Part shown: one piece after another, positions 27,016-36,142 of the stretch
How positions within the stretch are numbered: the stretch's first letter is position 1
How the letters are laid out: the number at the start of each line of letters is the position of its first letter
Source of the DNA: Gemmatimonadota bacterium
GTDB taxonomy: Bacteria > Latescibacterota > UBA2968 > UBA8231
DNA length: 64,000 bases
Assembly (NCBI GenBank): GCA_018672475.1
Contig: JABHFS010000189.1
Location: forward strand, 1 to 64,000
Direction: 5' to 3'
Position numbers and translations under genes: made by a program
The notes under the pieces: generated by a model
Told to the model about the DNA's origin: nothing
Databases searched by the model: none
The model's input: only the letters and a program-made list of their open reading frames with translations

Positions 27016-28926
27016 TTAAAACGGCAGCGCCAGTACTAGCAATTCGGTGCCGCTGCGCCGATTGCCCACCGGCACCGCAATATACTGCCGGCCGGCGACC
27101 ATATAGGTCATCGGGCTGCCCGAGGCATTGCCCGGCAACGCGACCTGCCCGACAAGATCGCCCGTATCGAGGTCGAACGCCCGTACGTACGCCTCTTGCG
27201 ATGCGCTAGCCGATCGGCGCTCGGAAAACGAGTCCGGATCCTGAGAAGCGACCAATAACAAGGTCGACGTGGCCACCGCGAAACTGCGATTCGCCCAACC
27301 CAAATCCGGTAGATCCAGATCTCTAAGCGCCGGGTGGTCCGCCGGACCACGCCCCACTGGGCTCATCCAGACATGCTCACCCGTCTGCATGTCGATAGCG
27401 GTAATCCGGCCATAGGGCGGTTTTGTCAGCGGCAACCCCCTTGGACCAGCGAAAGGCTCAGAGGTCCCGGCGATATACGACGAAAGGGCCAGCGGATTGT
27501 CGTTGCGCTTGGTCCATACCAAAGCCGGCAGGGTGTGCGAAGGCACATAGAGCAAGCCTTTGCCCGGATGAGCCGCCGCCCCCGACCAATCAGCCCCCCC
27601 AAGCAAACCCGGCACCAGGATGGTCCCCTGTTCAGAGGGCGGCGTATAGAGCGGCCCTTTCCTAAACTTCATCACTAGCGCCTGCGCCGCTTGCCGCAAT
27701 TCGGGCGTAAAGTCAATCAGATCGTCTTCGCTCAGGCCTTGCCGGTCAAAGGCCGCCGGTTTGCTGGGTATGGGTTGTGTCGGTGATGCTTTTTCGCTGG
27801 ACAATGGCGACTGGGGCACTGGCTTTTCGACGATCGGCCAGATCGGCTCGCCGGTGACGCGGTCGAAGACATAACAGAAGGCCTGCTTCGTCACCTGCGC
27901 GACGATCTTGCGCGCGCGACCGTCGATCTCAACATCCATCAATACCGGCGCGGCTGGGATATCGTAATCCCAAAGCCCGTGGTGGATTAGCTGATAATGC
28001 CAGACGCGTTCGCCGGTCTCCGCTTTCACGCAGACCAAACTCTCACCGAAGAGGTTGTCGCCGGGCCGCTCGCCGCCGTAGAAATCGTGGCTGGGCGTGC
28101 TGACCGGCAGGTAGACATAGCCCAATTCCTCGTCCGCGCTCATCGCCGCCCAGACGTTGGCCGACCCCGAGGTCTTCCAGGCGTCGCTTTCCCAGGTCTC
28201 GTTGCCGTAGTCGCCTTTCTGCGGGATCGTGCGAAACTCCCAGACCTTAGCGCCAGTGCGCGCGTCAAAGCCCTGCACATCACCCGGCGCCGTATATTCG
28301 GCGGGCTCTCTGAAGCGCCAATCGACGATCGACGAACCGACGACCACCACCCCGCGGCAGACGATCGGCGGCGAGGTGATCCCGTAGTTGTCCCTGTCGA
28401 TCGGCCGACGCAGCGCGCCCGCCACATCCACATAACCGCCCGCGCCAAATGCCGGATCGGGCATACCGGTCGCTGTGTCGATTGCATAGAGGCGGTCGGA
28501 AGCCGTGCCAAAAAAAATGCGCCCGTATTCGCCGTCGCTCCAATAGGCGATGCCACGCAAGTTGCCGACAAAACTGCCGCCCGTCCGCCAAGACTCGGGA
28601 TCAAAAGTCCACAACTCCTCACCCGTCACAGCATCCACCGCGCAGAGAATCGCCAGCGGCGAAGCATAATAGAGCACTCCATCGACGACTAAGGGTGTAC
28701 CGCGATTGGTGTCGAAGCGACGAGTAATGCCTCCGTCGGGAGGTGTATAGCGCCAAGCGACGCTCAACTCAGCGAAATTATCTTTGTTAATCTGGGTTAG
28801 AGGGGCGTACTTGCTACTGGCGGCGTCAGCAGCATAATGCGTCCAGGACACGTCTTGGGCCTGCGCGTTCGTCGCCAAGACAAGAAATAGATACAGCAGT
28901 CGGTGCAAAAATTGGACTTTCGCCAA
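27016..28926 (-). CDS. PQQ-dependent quinoprotein dehydrogenase
   Basis: The 636-residue protein has an N-terminal signal peptide (LLYLFLVLATNAQA) and is therefore periplasmic. It consists of repeated beta-propeller blades with PQQ-type motifs, such as GELSVAWRY-like and AVDAVTGEELWTFDP segments, and IHHGLWDYDIPAAPVL, typical of membrane glucose dehydrogenase and related quinoproteins. These oxidise sugars or alcohols with PQQ and pass electrons to ubiquinone. The open frame begins at a TTG; no good ribosome site is visible, so the exact start is unsure. No c-type heme motif is seen. Confidence 0.83.
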   Translation of the reverse strand: MAKVQFLHRLLYLFLVLATNAQAQDVSWTHYAADAASSKYAPLTQINKDNFAELSVAWRYTPPDGGITRRFDTNRGTPLVVDGVLYYASPLAILCAVDAVTGEELWTFDPESWRTGGSFVGNLRGIAYWSDGEYGRIFFGTASDRLYAIDTATGMPDPAFGAGGYVDVAGALRRPIDRDNYGITSPPIVCRGVVVVGSSIVDWRFREPAEYTAPGDVQGFDARTGAKVWEFRTIPQKGDYGNETWESDAWKTSGSANVWAAMSADEELGYVYLPVSTPSHDFYGGERPGDNLFGESLVCVKAETGERVWHYQLIHHGLWDYDIPAAPVLMDVEIDGRARKIVAQVTKQAFCYVFDRVTGEPIWPIVEKPVPQSPLSSEKASPTQPIPSKPAAFDRQGLSEDDLIDFTPELRQAAQALVMKFRKGPLYTPPSEQGTILVPGLLGGADWSGAAAHPGKGLLYVPSHTLPALVWTKRNDNPLALSSYIAGTSEPFAGPRGLPLTKPPYGRITAIDMQTGEHVWMSPVGRGPADHPALRDLDLPDLGWANRSFAVATSTLLLVASQDPDSFSERRSASASQEAYVRAFDLDTGDLVGQVALPGNASGSPMTYMVAGRQYIAVPVGNRRSGTELLVLALPF

Positions 28927-29107
28927 AGGGTAAGCCGTATAATCTATGGGCTGGACTTGTGTTGTCTATGGGCCCCGCCGCCCCTCTCATGAGGAAAATA
29001 CGACGACTAGGCTACCATAGGGTGTCTTCTCTTATTATTATGGGTAATGACATTATACGCGGTCGGCTCAAAATAACGCCTATCACCATTTACAGCAGGG
29101 AACATCT

Positions 29108-30286
29108 ATGATCATCCAACCCAAGATCCGCGGCTTTATCTGCACCACCGCCCATCCCGAAGGCTGCGCCCGGGCCGTCCAGGACCAGATCGACTGGGTC
29201 AAAGCCCAAGCCCCCTTTGACGGCCCGAAGAAAGTGCTCGTCATCGGCTCCTCCACCGGCTACGGCCTCGCCTCGCGCATCGCCGCCAGCTTCGGTGCGG
29301 GCGCCGCCACTCTCGGCGTATTCTTCGAACGCCCGGCCGACAAAAAACGTACCGCGAGCGCCGGCTGGTACAATACCGTAGGCTTCGAAAATGCGGCCCG
29401 AGCCGCCGGCCACTACGCCAGAAGCATCAACGGCGACGCCTTCTCCGACGAGATCAAGGCACAAACCATCGCCGCGATCAAAGAAGATCTGCAACAAGTC
29501 GACCTCGTCGTCTACAGCCTAGCGTCCCCGCGCCGTACGCACCCCAAGACCGGCGAAAGCTTCAGCTCCGTACTCAAACCCATCGGCGATTCCTATACCA
29601 GCAAAACCGTCAACGTGCAGACCGGCGAAGTCTCCGATATTTCGATCGAGACGGCCAGCGAAGAAGAAATTGCGCATACCACCGCCGTTATGGGCGGCGA
29701 AGACTGGGAGATGTGGATCCACGCGCTCGACGAGGCCGGCGTGCTCGCCGAAGGCGTGCGCACCGTTGCCTACACCTATATAGGCCCCGAGCTCACCCAC
29801 CCGGTCTACCGCGACGGCACCATCGGCCGGGCCAAAAACCACCTGGAACAAACCGGCCTGACCCTCAACGAATACCTGCAAAACAAAAACGGCAGCGCCC
29901 ATGTCTCGACCAACAAGGCGATGGTAACCCAGTCGAGCGCCGCGATTCCCGTCGTGCCGCTTTATATCTCACTGCTCTACAAGATTATGAAAGAAAAGGA
30001 CTGCCACGAAAACTGCATCCAACAAATGTACCGCCTCTTCGCCGACCGCCTCTACACCGACGCCCCGCCCGCCACCGACGACCAGGGCCGCATCCGCATC
30101 GACGACTGGGAAATGCGCGAAGACGTGCAAGCGGCCGTCGCCGCGCTATGGAGTAGTGTGAACACCGAGACCCTAGAAGCCGTATCCGATATCACAAGCT
30201 ATCGCGAGGAATTTCTCGGGCTATTCGGCTTTGGTTTCGACGGGATCGACTACGAGGTGGACGTGAATCCGGATCGGCCGCTATAA
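29108..30286 (+). CDS. fabV: Trans-2-enoyl-CoA/ACP reductase FabV
   Basis: The 392-residue enzyme completes the fatty-acid elongation cycle by reducing trans-2-enoyl thioesters with NADH. It has the FabV N-terminal FICTTAHPEGC, the extended cofactor motif VLVIGSSTGYGLASRIAA (G-x-x-x-G-x-G-like), VVYSLASPRR and the active-site Y-x8-K within TYIGPELTHPVYRDGT, followed by IGRAK. The C-terminal YREEFLGLFGFGFDG is family typical. AGGGAAC upstream serves as ribosome site. It stands alone; a stem-loop precedes the next gene. Confidence 0.94.
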   Translation: MIIQPKIRGFICTTAHPEGCARAVQDQIDWVKAQAPFDGPKKVLVIGSSTGYGLASRIAASFGAGAATLGVFFERPADKKRTASAGWYNTVGFENAARAAGHYARSINGDAFSDEIKAQTIAAIKEDLQQVDLVVYSLASPRRTHPKTGESFSSVLKPIGDSYTSKTVNVQTGEVSDISIETASEEEIAHTTAVMGGEDWEMWIHALDEAGVLAEGVRTVAYTYIGPELTHPVYRDGTIGRAKNHLEQTGLTLNEYLQNKNGSAHVSTNKAMVTQSSAAIPVVPLYISLLYKIMKEKDCHENCIQQMYRLFADRLYTDAPPATDDQGRIRIDDWEMREDVQAAVAALWSSVNTETLEAVSDITSYREEFLGLFGFGFDGIDYEVDVNPDRPL

Positions 30287-30412
30287 CCGACAACTGGGAA
30301 CTACATGACACACTGAGACTGTCCGGTCTCAAAAAAAATGCTGTCAACGTCACCTTTCAAGAAAGCGAATAAACGGCCCGTTATTTGCCCGTGGTTTTAT
30401 ACGCTTATAGGT

Positions 30413-30450
30413 TATAGACCTCGGCGACCAGTATGTCGCCGGGGTCTATA
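30413..30450 (+). promoter_or_regulatory. 16-bp near-perfect stem-loop in the leader of the sialidase-like gene
   Basis: TATAGACCTCGGCGAC (30413-30428) pairs with 30435-30450 across a 6-base loop, with one G-U pair. It ends 22 bases before the sialidase-like start codon and 127 bases after fabV. There is no T-run afterwards, so it may be a leader structure or a terminator without a tail. Confidence 0.5.
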
Positions 30451-30472
30451 AATTAGCCAATAAGGCCAAACC

Positions 30473-31453
30473 ATGACCGCGACACCTGCTACCGCCATAC
30501 AATACATCTTCGCCGACAAACGCCCCTTCGCACAATGCCACGCCTCAACATTGGTCCAGTTCGCCGATCACACTTTTTTAGCCGCGTGGTTCGGCGGTAG
30601 CAAAGAAAGTAGCGCCGATGTCGGGATCTGGGGCGCCGATTACCAACAGGGACAATGGTCGACTCCACGTCTACTGGCCAAAACACGCGACGACGCGCAT
30701 TGGAACCCAGTCCTCCATATCGACGAAGACGGTCGCGTCTACCTATTCTTCAAGGTCGGCGTTACGATTCCCGACTGGGAAACCTGGCTGGTCGAATCGG
30801 ATGACGGCGGCCAACACTGGACCGAGCCGCGCGAGTTGGTAGCGAGAGACCGAGGCGGGCGCGGACCAGTCAAAAACAAGATGATCATCCTTGGTAACGG
30901 CGCTTGGCTCGCCGGTGCCTCGTTCGAAAAAGATGGCTGGGATGTCTTCGTCGACCGCAGCGAAGACCGGGGTCAAACCTGGACGGCCAGCGATCTCGTC
31001 GACCGCGATCCCGCTGTCTTTACCGGCCACGGCGCGATCCAACCCACGCTCTGGGAATCGGCGCCGGAGCAGGTGCATATGCTCGTGCGCACCACCTGTG
31101 GGAAAATCGGCCGCAGCGATTCATCGAACGGCGGCCGCAGTTGGTCGCCGCTCTACACGACGGATTTGCCCAACAACAATAGCGGCCTCGACCTGGCACG
31201 CCTCAACGATGGAACGCTGGCGCTGGTCTGTAACCCGATAGAGAAAGGCCGCACGCCGATCTGCATCTTGCTTTCGACCGACAATGGCCAAACCTGGCCG
31301 CGCCGTTTGGATCTAGAGATCGACGAGGGAGAATATTCATATCCGGCGATCATAGCCACCGAGACCGGCATGGCCATCACCTATACCTGGAAACGCGAAC
31401 GCATCGCCTTCTGGCAGGGATCAATTGAGACGGAACGCAAGCCGATTTCGTAG
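30473..31453 (+). CDS. Sialidase-like (BNR/Asp-box) protein
   Basis: The 326-residue protein without signal peptide carries four Asp-box repeats: SDDGGQHW, SEDRGQTW, SSNGGRSW and STDNGQTW. The N-terminal CHASTLVQFADHTFLAAWFGGSKE is common in exo-alpha-sialidase-type and related six-bladed propellers that act on glycans. Catalytic assignment needs structural alignment, and many such proteins are not sialidases. It is a single gene with a strong leader stem-loop. Confidence 0.8.
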   Translation: MTATPATAIQYIFADKRPFAQCHASTLVQFADHTFLAAWFGGSKESSADVGIWGADYQQGQWSTPRLLAKTRDDAHWNPVLHIDEDGRVYLFFKVGVTIPDWETWLVESDDGGQHWTEPRELVARDRGGRGPVKNKMIILGNGAWLAGASFEKDGWDVFVDRSEDRGQTWTASDLVDRDPAVFTGHGAIQPTLWESAPEQVHMLVRTTCGKIGRSDSSNGGRSWSPLYTTDLPNNNSGLDLARLNDGTLALVCNPIEKGRTPICILLSTDNGQTWPRRLDLEIDEGEYSYPAIIATETGMAITYTWKRERIAFWQGSIETERKPIS

Positions 31454-31608
31454 GCGAATAGACGGGCTATACCCATTGGTTGCGGTGGCACAACAGCTCT
31501 CATCTGTCTTCTTTTTTGGCGTGAACAGCAGAAGCGTTTAAACTTACCAGGCGCGGATGCACATTATACGACGACTAACCGCAGACCTACAACAGGGCAA
31601 GAGGTAAA

Positions 31609-32361
31609 ATGAGCGACTCCAGCCAAGGCGTCCTAAAAGAGATCAGCCACCCCGAAGACGAAGAGCTGTCCCGCTCCCTATTGGATCTTATCGAAATCTC
31701 CACGGTCGATCTCGAATTGGCGGCGTGGTTGGTCTCGCTCGTGTCGCGCGGGGCCTCGTATATCACCGGCTCGGGCCCCGGCGGCATCGGCAAAACCACT
31801 ACCATGCATACGTTGCTCAGCTTTGTGCCCGATGATCTAGCGTTTAAAATCGCCTTGCCCGACGCCGTAGCCGAGATCGGCGAGGGCCGTCACTGCGTCA
31901 TCTCCACCGAGCTCAGCGACCACCCGCCGCCGACCTACCTTTGGGGCCAGGACGTGCGCGACTTCTTCGCGCATTCCGCCCAGGGCCACATACTAGTCGC
32001 CAACGTGCACGCCGACGACCTCGACGAGATCCATGGCCAGATGGTCGGCGAAAACCAGGTCCCCGAGGACCAGTTCCGTGCGATCAATTTGCTGATCTTT
32101 ATCTGCCTCGAAGGCGGCAACCCGCCGGGTGAGCGCCGCATCAAAGACAATACGACCCGCCGCATCGTCAATAAGATCTTCTACACCGACGGCAGCAGCC
32201 CGCATCAGTCCGTCTACGACCCGGCCAGTGGTCTGATGCCCGCTGCGCCGCGCGATGCCGAGCACGAGGCCCGCTGCCGCGCCTTTTTGAATGCAGGGCT
32301 CGCGAGTCCAGAGCGCTCCATCACCGGCGTACGCCGGCACTTTATCGAATGGAACGCATAA
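31609..32361 (+). CDS. Stand-alone P-loop ATPase, secretion/pilus ATPase-like
   Basis: The 250-residue protein has Walker A (GSGPGGIGKTTTMHTLL). Further on are YLWGQDVRDFFAHSAQGHILVANVHADDLDEI, reminiscent of the Asp- and His-boxes of PilT/GspE-type secretion ATPases, which suggests that superfamily. There is no N-terminal domain of the usual secretion ATPases and no pilus or secretion gene beside it. It is flanked by a sialidase-like and a PhyH gene. Function unknown. Confidence 0.6.
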   Translation: MSDSSQGVLKEISHPEDEELSRSLLDLIEISTVDLELAAWLVSLVSRGASYITGSGPGGIGKTTTMHTLLSFVPDDLAFKIALPDAVAEIGEGRHCVISTELSDHPPPTYLWGQDVRDFFAHSAQGHILVANVHADDLDEIHGQMVGENQVPEDQFRAINLLIFICLEGGNPPGERRIKDNTTRRIVNKIFYTDGSSPHQSVYDPASGLMPAAPRDAEHEARCRAFLNAGLASPERSITGVRRHFIEWNA

Positions 32362-32490
32362 CGCGGATCAGCCCGCGAATTCTTCTTCTTTGCGGTTCGC
32401 GCGTCACCACACTTACGCGCCAGCCACACTTGAAGCGATGTGTACATTGCGTTTTATTTGGAGGAAATACACTGCCAGGAAAGGTGCTCC

Positions 32491-33351
32491 ATGACCCGCC
32501 AGATCATCAATGCTTTTAAGAGCAACCCCAGCCACGACGAATTGCGGGCGATGGACCGCGACCTGCGCTTCTATCCCAGCCAGGTAGAAAATCCCACGAC
32601 CCTCTCAGCCGAGGATGTCGCAGCCTTTAACCGCGACGGCTATTTGAAGGGCATCCAGATCTGTGATGAGCCCGAGATCATCGGGCACCGGGCGTTTTTC
32701 GACGAGCAGTTGGCCAAGGCCGAGGCCGCCGGTCTCGGCAGCTTCACCCTCAGTTCCGGGCACCTCAAATACGCCAAAATTTACGACCTGATGCATCATC
32801 GTAAGATCATCGCCCGCGTCAGCGACCTGCTCGGACCCGAGATCATCGGCCTGGCCGCGCATTATTTTTGCAAGCTGCCCAATGACGGCACGACAGTCTC
32901 CTGGCACCAGGACGCCTCCTATTGGCCACTGACCCCGTCAAAAACGGTGACCGTGTGGCTGGCCATCGACGACGCCGATGTCGGCAATGGCTGCATGCGC
33001 TTCGTCTCCGGTTCGCACCGTGCCGGCCAGCTCGAATTTCGCGCCAGCGAGGCTTCAGAAAATAACGTCCTCAACCAGACGGTTGAAGACGTCGAACAAT
33101 ACGGCAGCCTCGTCGACGACGAACTCAAGGCCGGCGAGATCTCGATCCACTCCGACCTCTTGCTGCACAGCTCGCATTACAACGAGTCGGATCGCCGCCG
33201 CTGCGGGCTGACGTTGCGCTACTGCACGCCCGATGTGCGGGCCGTGCCCGGTTTCAACTGGGAAAAGGAAGGCGTGCTGATCAACTGTAGCGACCCCAGC
33301 GGCCATTGGGGCCACCCGCCGCGACCCGAGCGCGACTTCGAAATCGCCTGA
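32491..33351 (+). CDS. PhyH-family Fe(II)/2-oxoglutarate dioxygenase
   Basis: Starting at ATG 32491 (AGGAAAGG upstream), the 286-residue product contains FNRDGYLKGIQI, HKYAKIYD-like, the iron ligands in SWHQDASYWP, MRFVSGSHRAG and LLHSSHYNESDRRRCGLTLRY, which includes the distal histidine and the 2OG arginine. The whole C-terminal region is closely similar in style to the partial PhyH at the right end of the window (both have RRCGLTxRY). Substrate unknown. Confidence 0.87.
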   Translation: MTRQIINAFKSNPSHDELRAMDRDLRFYPSQVENPTTLSAEDVAAFNRDGYLKGIQICDEPEIIGHRAFFDEQLAKAEAAGLGSFTLSSGHLKYAKIYDLMHHRKIIARVSDLLGPEIIGLAAHYFCKLPNDGTTVSWHQDASYWPLTPSKTVTVWLAIDDADVGNGCMRFVSGSHRAGQLEFRASEASENNVLNQTVEDVEQYGSLVDDELKAGEISIHSDLLLHSSHYNESDRRRCGLTLRYCTPDVRAVPGFNWEKEGVLINCSDPSGHWGHPPRPERDFEIA

Positions 33352-33437
33352 AGAAAATCCCAGTCGACTCGGCCTCCAACAATACTACAAGTCGAAAGCG
33401 GACTTCGGGAAACGATTTCGCAACAAACGCCGTGAAG

Positions 33438-33980
33438 TCAGTGCCCCGCGTACACCTCGTCGAATGACGCCAACGCCACACCTCCAAGCCACTCGGCCAT
33501 CTTGCGATAGGCGCCACGCCGGTAGTCCCATTCTTCCGCGCGCGGCACCTGCTCCAGCCAATCGCACAAATGCACCCGCACCAGATCGTCGAAGTCCTGC
33601 CGCGACAGTTCGACTGATTCCTCCGCGATTCGGTCCTCGATAACAAAGGGCCCGTCTGCATTTTGCAAATTCGGGTCGATCGAGGTACGCAAAACCGCGC
33701 AGTTGAGATAGGATAATCGTTCGGCCCGCTCGCCGATCAGCGCCCGGATCTCTTCGCGCCGCTGCAATGGCAAAGTAAACGCCTGGAACTTTTCGGTTCC
33801 ATAGATCGAATGAAACATGCCCACCCGGCACAGCTCTTCGTCACATTGCCATTTCTTGAGGTCGGTATATACGCTGATACCGTGCGCCAGATACGTCTTG
33901 TGGGTATGTTGCAGATCGGCTGCGCCGATGGCCTGGAAGAAATCGGTCATCTCCCTAAACGATCGTTCGACTACGGTCAT
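33438..33980 (-). CDS. DUF6817-like protein
   Basis: The 180-residue product has HTHKTYLAHGISVYTDLKKW and CRVGMFHSIYGTEKF. The combination of H-x-x-x-H-like residues and the FHSIYGT motif resembles the DUF6817 family, which seems to be an HD-like fold of unknown role. The following text (RREEIRALIGERAERLSY) is a helical region. It follows the cupin gene on the same strand 4 bases away, so both are cotranscribed. Confidence 0.55.
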   Translation of the reverse strand: MTVVERSFREMTDFFQAIGAADLQHTHKTYLAHGISVYTDLKKWQCDEELCRVGMFHSIYGTEKFQAFTLPLQRREEIRALIGERAERLSYLNCAVLRTSIDPNLQNADGPFVIEDRIAEESVELSRQDFDDLVRVHLCDWLEQVPRAEEWDYRRGAYRKMAEWLGGVALASFDEVYAGH

Positions 33981-33984
33981 AATC

Positions 33985-34296
33985 CTAGTCCTTCAATTCG
34001 ACAATGATATTCCTCCACGGCCCTTCCCCCATATTAAACGCCTCGTGCACCGCCTCCCCATCGACCTCGTTAAAACGCACCTCTCCATCTTTCATATCAC
34101 TGGCCTCCCTGCGCTTACCCTCCGCACCCGCCGCCTGCAATCTGCCGTCACCGATCACCACATACAGATAATCGTGCTCGTGCCGGTGCAAACCCGTACT
34201 CTGACCCGGCGCCAACTGCAAATCCCAAACCCGCACACGGTCGTTCTCAAACAACAACCGCGACCCTATTTCCGGCGATATTTCTTTTTCGCTCAT
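33985..34296 (-). CDS. Small cupin-domain protein
   Basis: The 103-residue single-domain cupin starts at ATG 34296, preceded by AGGAG. The beta-barrel metal-site motif is split as GLHRHEHDYLYVV and a later HEAFN, giving the two-histidine/glutamate pattern of cupins. Such small cupins bind small molecules or metals or act as isomerases and sensors. It is the first gene of a two-gene unit with the DUF6817-like gene. Confidence 0.75.
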   Translation of the reverse strand: MSEKEISPEIGSRLLFENDRVRVWDLQLAPGQSTGLHRHEHDYLYVVIGDGRLQAAGAEGKRREASDMKDGEVRFNEVDGEAVHEAFNMGEGPWRNIIVELKD

Positions 34297-34422
34297 AGCC
34301 GTTCTCCTTTTGTGTTCAAGATACATCTTTCGACCCTATGCCAACAACCTCTTCGGTTGACAGCCTCACCTTCCCGATCTTAAGATCACTAGGCTGTTAT
34401 AGATGGGCGTGGGGGTAAAGTA

Positions 34423-34605
34423 ATGACAGGGCATGAAGGGCATCAGGGAATGATGAGTACTCCAACGAAAACAAATGAACAGCCGATGGATAATGAGCAA
34501 TTAGAAGTATCAAAGGACTTGCAAGATCAATTAAAAGTTGTTCTTAATTATTATATGAAAATAAAGGGCGCGTTAGTTATAGAGGATTTTATTTTGCTAA
34601 AATAA
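34423..34605 (+). pseudogene. Fragment of CusB-like efflux protein (DUF3347 region)
   Basis: The 60 codons begin MTGHEGHQGMM and contain LQDQLKVVLNYYMKIKGALV, which looks like the linker plus the first helix of the DUF3347 domain found in heavy-metal RND membrane-fusion proteins of the CusB type (His-rich linker before a helical domain). In-frame codons just upstream of the ATG (GGKV) fit the same linker, but a stop precedes them. The rest of the domain and protein are absent. Family assignment is by memory and needs checking. Confidence 0.45.
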
Positions 34606-34664
34606 CAGGCTAATTTAATAGAATTCAATCCATAAATTATACTTGATTTTGGAAGGGAGAATTA

Positions 34665-35441
34665 ATGTACATGGACGAAATCAATAGTTTAAAAGAAAAG
34701 ACGGATTTGATACTAGAGATATCTTCTTTATTGATGGTTTCTGGAGCGAGTACAGCTCGCGTAAATTCTAATATTGAACGGTTTTCTAGTGTGCTAAATT
34801 GTGAGGCTTCTAGTTTCGTGAGTCATAAATCAATTGTAACCACTTTGTCTGATAAAAACTCCAAGGAAACTTTTACAAAAGTAGTTAATATTCCTGGTCA
34901 CCAAATTAATTTTCAAATTATAGCATCCATAAGCAAGGCGAGTTGGTCTGCTATTGAAGATGGTTGGGACATAGGAAGAATAAAGTCAGAAATAGACAAT
35001 GTAAAAAATATTGTTCGTTATCCTAGAATTGTTGTTTTACTTGCTGTGAGTATTGCAGGAGCAGGGTTCTGCAAGATATTTGGGGGAGATTACTCGAATA
35101 TGTTGATGGCATTTGTAAGTACATTTATCGGTCTATTTATTGCTCAATCATCTCATAAAAAAGGATTCAATCATTATATAGGTGTTTATCTAGGAGCCTT
35201 CACCGCATCGAGTGTCGCTTATATAAGTGCTTACTATAGAATAGGAATGAGCCCCGAAGCAACGATTTCAACTTCTGTCTTATTTTTGATTCCAGGTGTA
35301 GCACTCATTAATTCTTTTTCTGATATGTTAGACAATAGATTTTTAATAGGGATGGCTCGATTGGTAAATGGATTGGTTATTACTTCAGCAATTGCATTTG
35401 GTGTTTTTTCTTCTACATTAATTTATAATTTATTTGTATGA
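34665..35441 (+). CDS. Threonine/serine exporter, ThrE N-terminal domain (YjjP-like)
   Basis: This 258-residue protein has an N-terminal cytoplasmic part (to about residue 115) followed by about five hydrophobic segments. The pattern LMVSGASTARVNSNIERF and the signature LIPGVALINSFSDMLD are typical of the ThrE/YjjP family, which exports threonine, serine or other small compounds. It starts at ATG 34665 with a GAAGGGAG site. The stop overlaps the start of the next gene (ATGA), so the two halves of the exporter are coupled. Codon use is strongly AT-biased. Confidence 0.85.
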   Translation: MYMDEINSLKEKTDLILEISSLLMVSGASTARVNSNIERFSSVLNCEASSFVSHKSIVTTLSDKNSKETFTKVVNIPGHQINFQIIASISKASWSAIEDGWDIGRIKSEIDNVKNIVRYPRIVVLLAVSIAGAGFCKIFGGDYSNMLMAFVSTFIGLFIAQSSHKKGFNHYIGVYLGAFTASSVAYISAYYRIGMSPEATISTSVLFLIPGVALINSFSDMLDNRFLIGMARLVNGLVITSAIAFGVFSSTLIYNLFV

Positions 35442-35932
35442 GTATTTATTTACAGATTATAGAGGTGAGTTTTTGGGCTGGATTAGCAGCAGTTGGTTTC
35501 GGTGTATTGTTTAATATTCCTAAGAAAACAATATTAACAGTCTTTTTACTTGGTTTTTTAGGAGGTGTCACCAAATTCTTTTTATTGAATTTTGAAGTGA
35601 ATATTATTTTAGCTAGTTTGTTGGCTTCTATAACTATTGGGCTTTTAAGTATTCGTTTGGCTCATGTCATTCACTATCCGCCAGTTGTTTTTGCAATACC
35701 TCCAATGATTCCAATGATTCCAGGGTTCTATGCATATCAAGCATTAATTGCTATTATGAAATACGCATTGTTAGAGTCGACTAATCACGTTGAGCAGTTA
35801 GTTCTAATTAGTAAGATATTTTACAATGGATTTACGATGTTGTTTATATTGATTGCCTTAATTCTTGGTATTTCGTTACCCATGTTACTTCTTAGGAAAT
35901 CTTCTGTTAAAGAAGGCGCTCTTCCAAAATAA
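35438..35932 (+). CDS. Threonine/serine exporter, ThrE C-terminal domain (YjjB-like)
   Basis: The 164-residue membrane protein has about five transmembrane segments. FAIPPMIPMIPGFYAYQAL is the characteristic proline-rich loop of the YjjB half of ThrE-type exporters. With the overlapping YjjP-like gene it should form the complete two-subunit exporter. No promoter is visible between them. The gene is AT-rich like its partner and unlike the rest of the window. Confidence 0.85.
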   Translation: MSIYLQIIEVSFWAGLAAVGFGVLFNIPKKTILTVFLLGFLGGVTKFFLLNFEVNIILASLLASITIGLLSIRLAHVIHYPPVVFAIPPMIPMIPGFYAYQALIAIMKYALLESTNHVEQLVLISKIFYNGFTMLFILIALILGISLPMLLLRKSSVKEGALPK

Positions 35933-36142
35933 AAGTGCTGGTTTAAGCTTAATTTTTTACGTGCTAGTAAAATAATTCCAGGATGAAAGTGATGCTGTCG
36001 GTGGACGGGGAGTTAAAGGGTTCTCCTTGCTCGTTAAGGTGGCTCTGCCACGCCGCCTTAGCTTGGCCCGGAGAAAGACCCCCGAACCGCAGGCAAAACG
36101 CACGCACTCTAGTGATAACCACAGCACCAAACAGAGGCCAAT

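Larger units (their letters stand above)
34400..35990. mobile_element. AT-rich island with foreign base composition
   Basis: The composition changes abruptly: one line at 34681 is about 27% GC, whereas one in the following sulfatase gene (36241) is about 65%. The island holds a truncated CusB-like fragment and the ThrE-type gene pair. No transposase, integrase or terminal repeat is visible, so it may be transferred DNA without its carrier or an assembly chimera. Borders are approximate. Confidence 0.6.
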
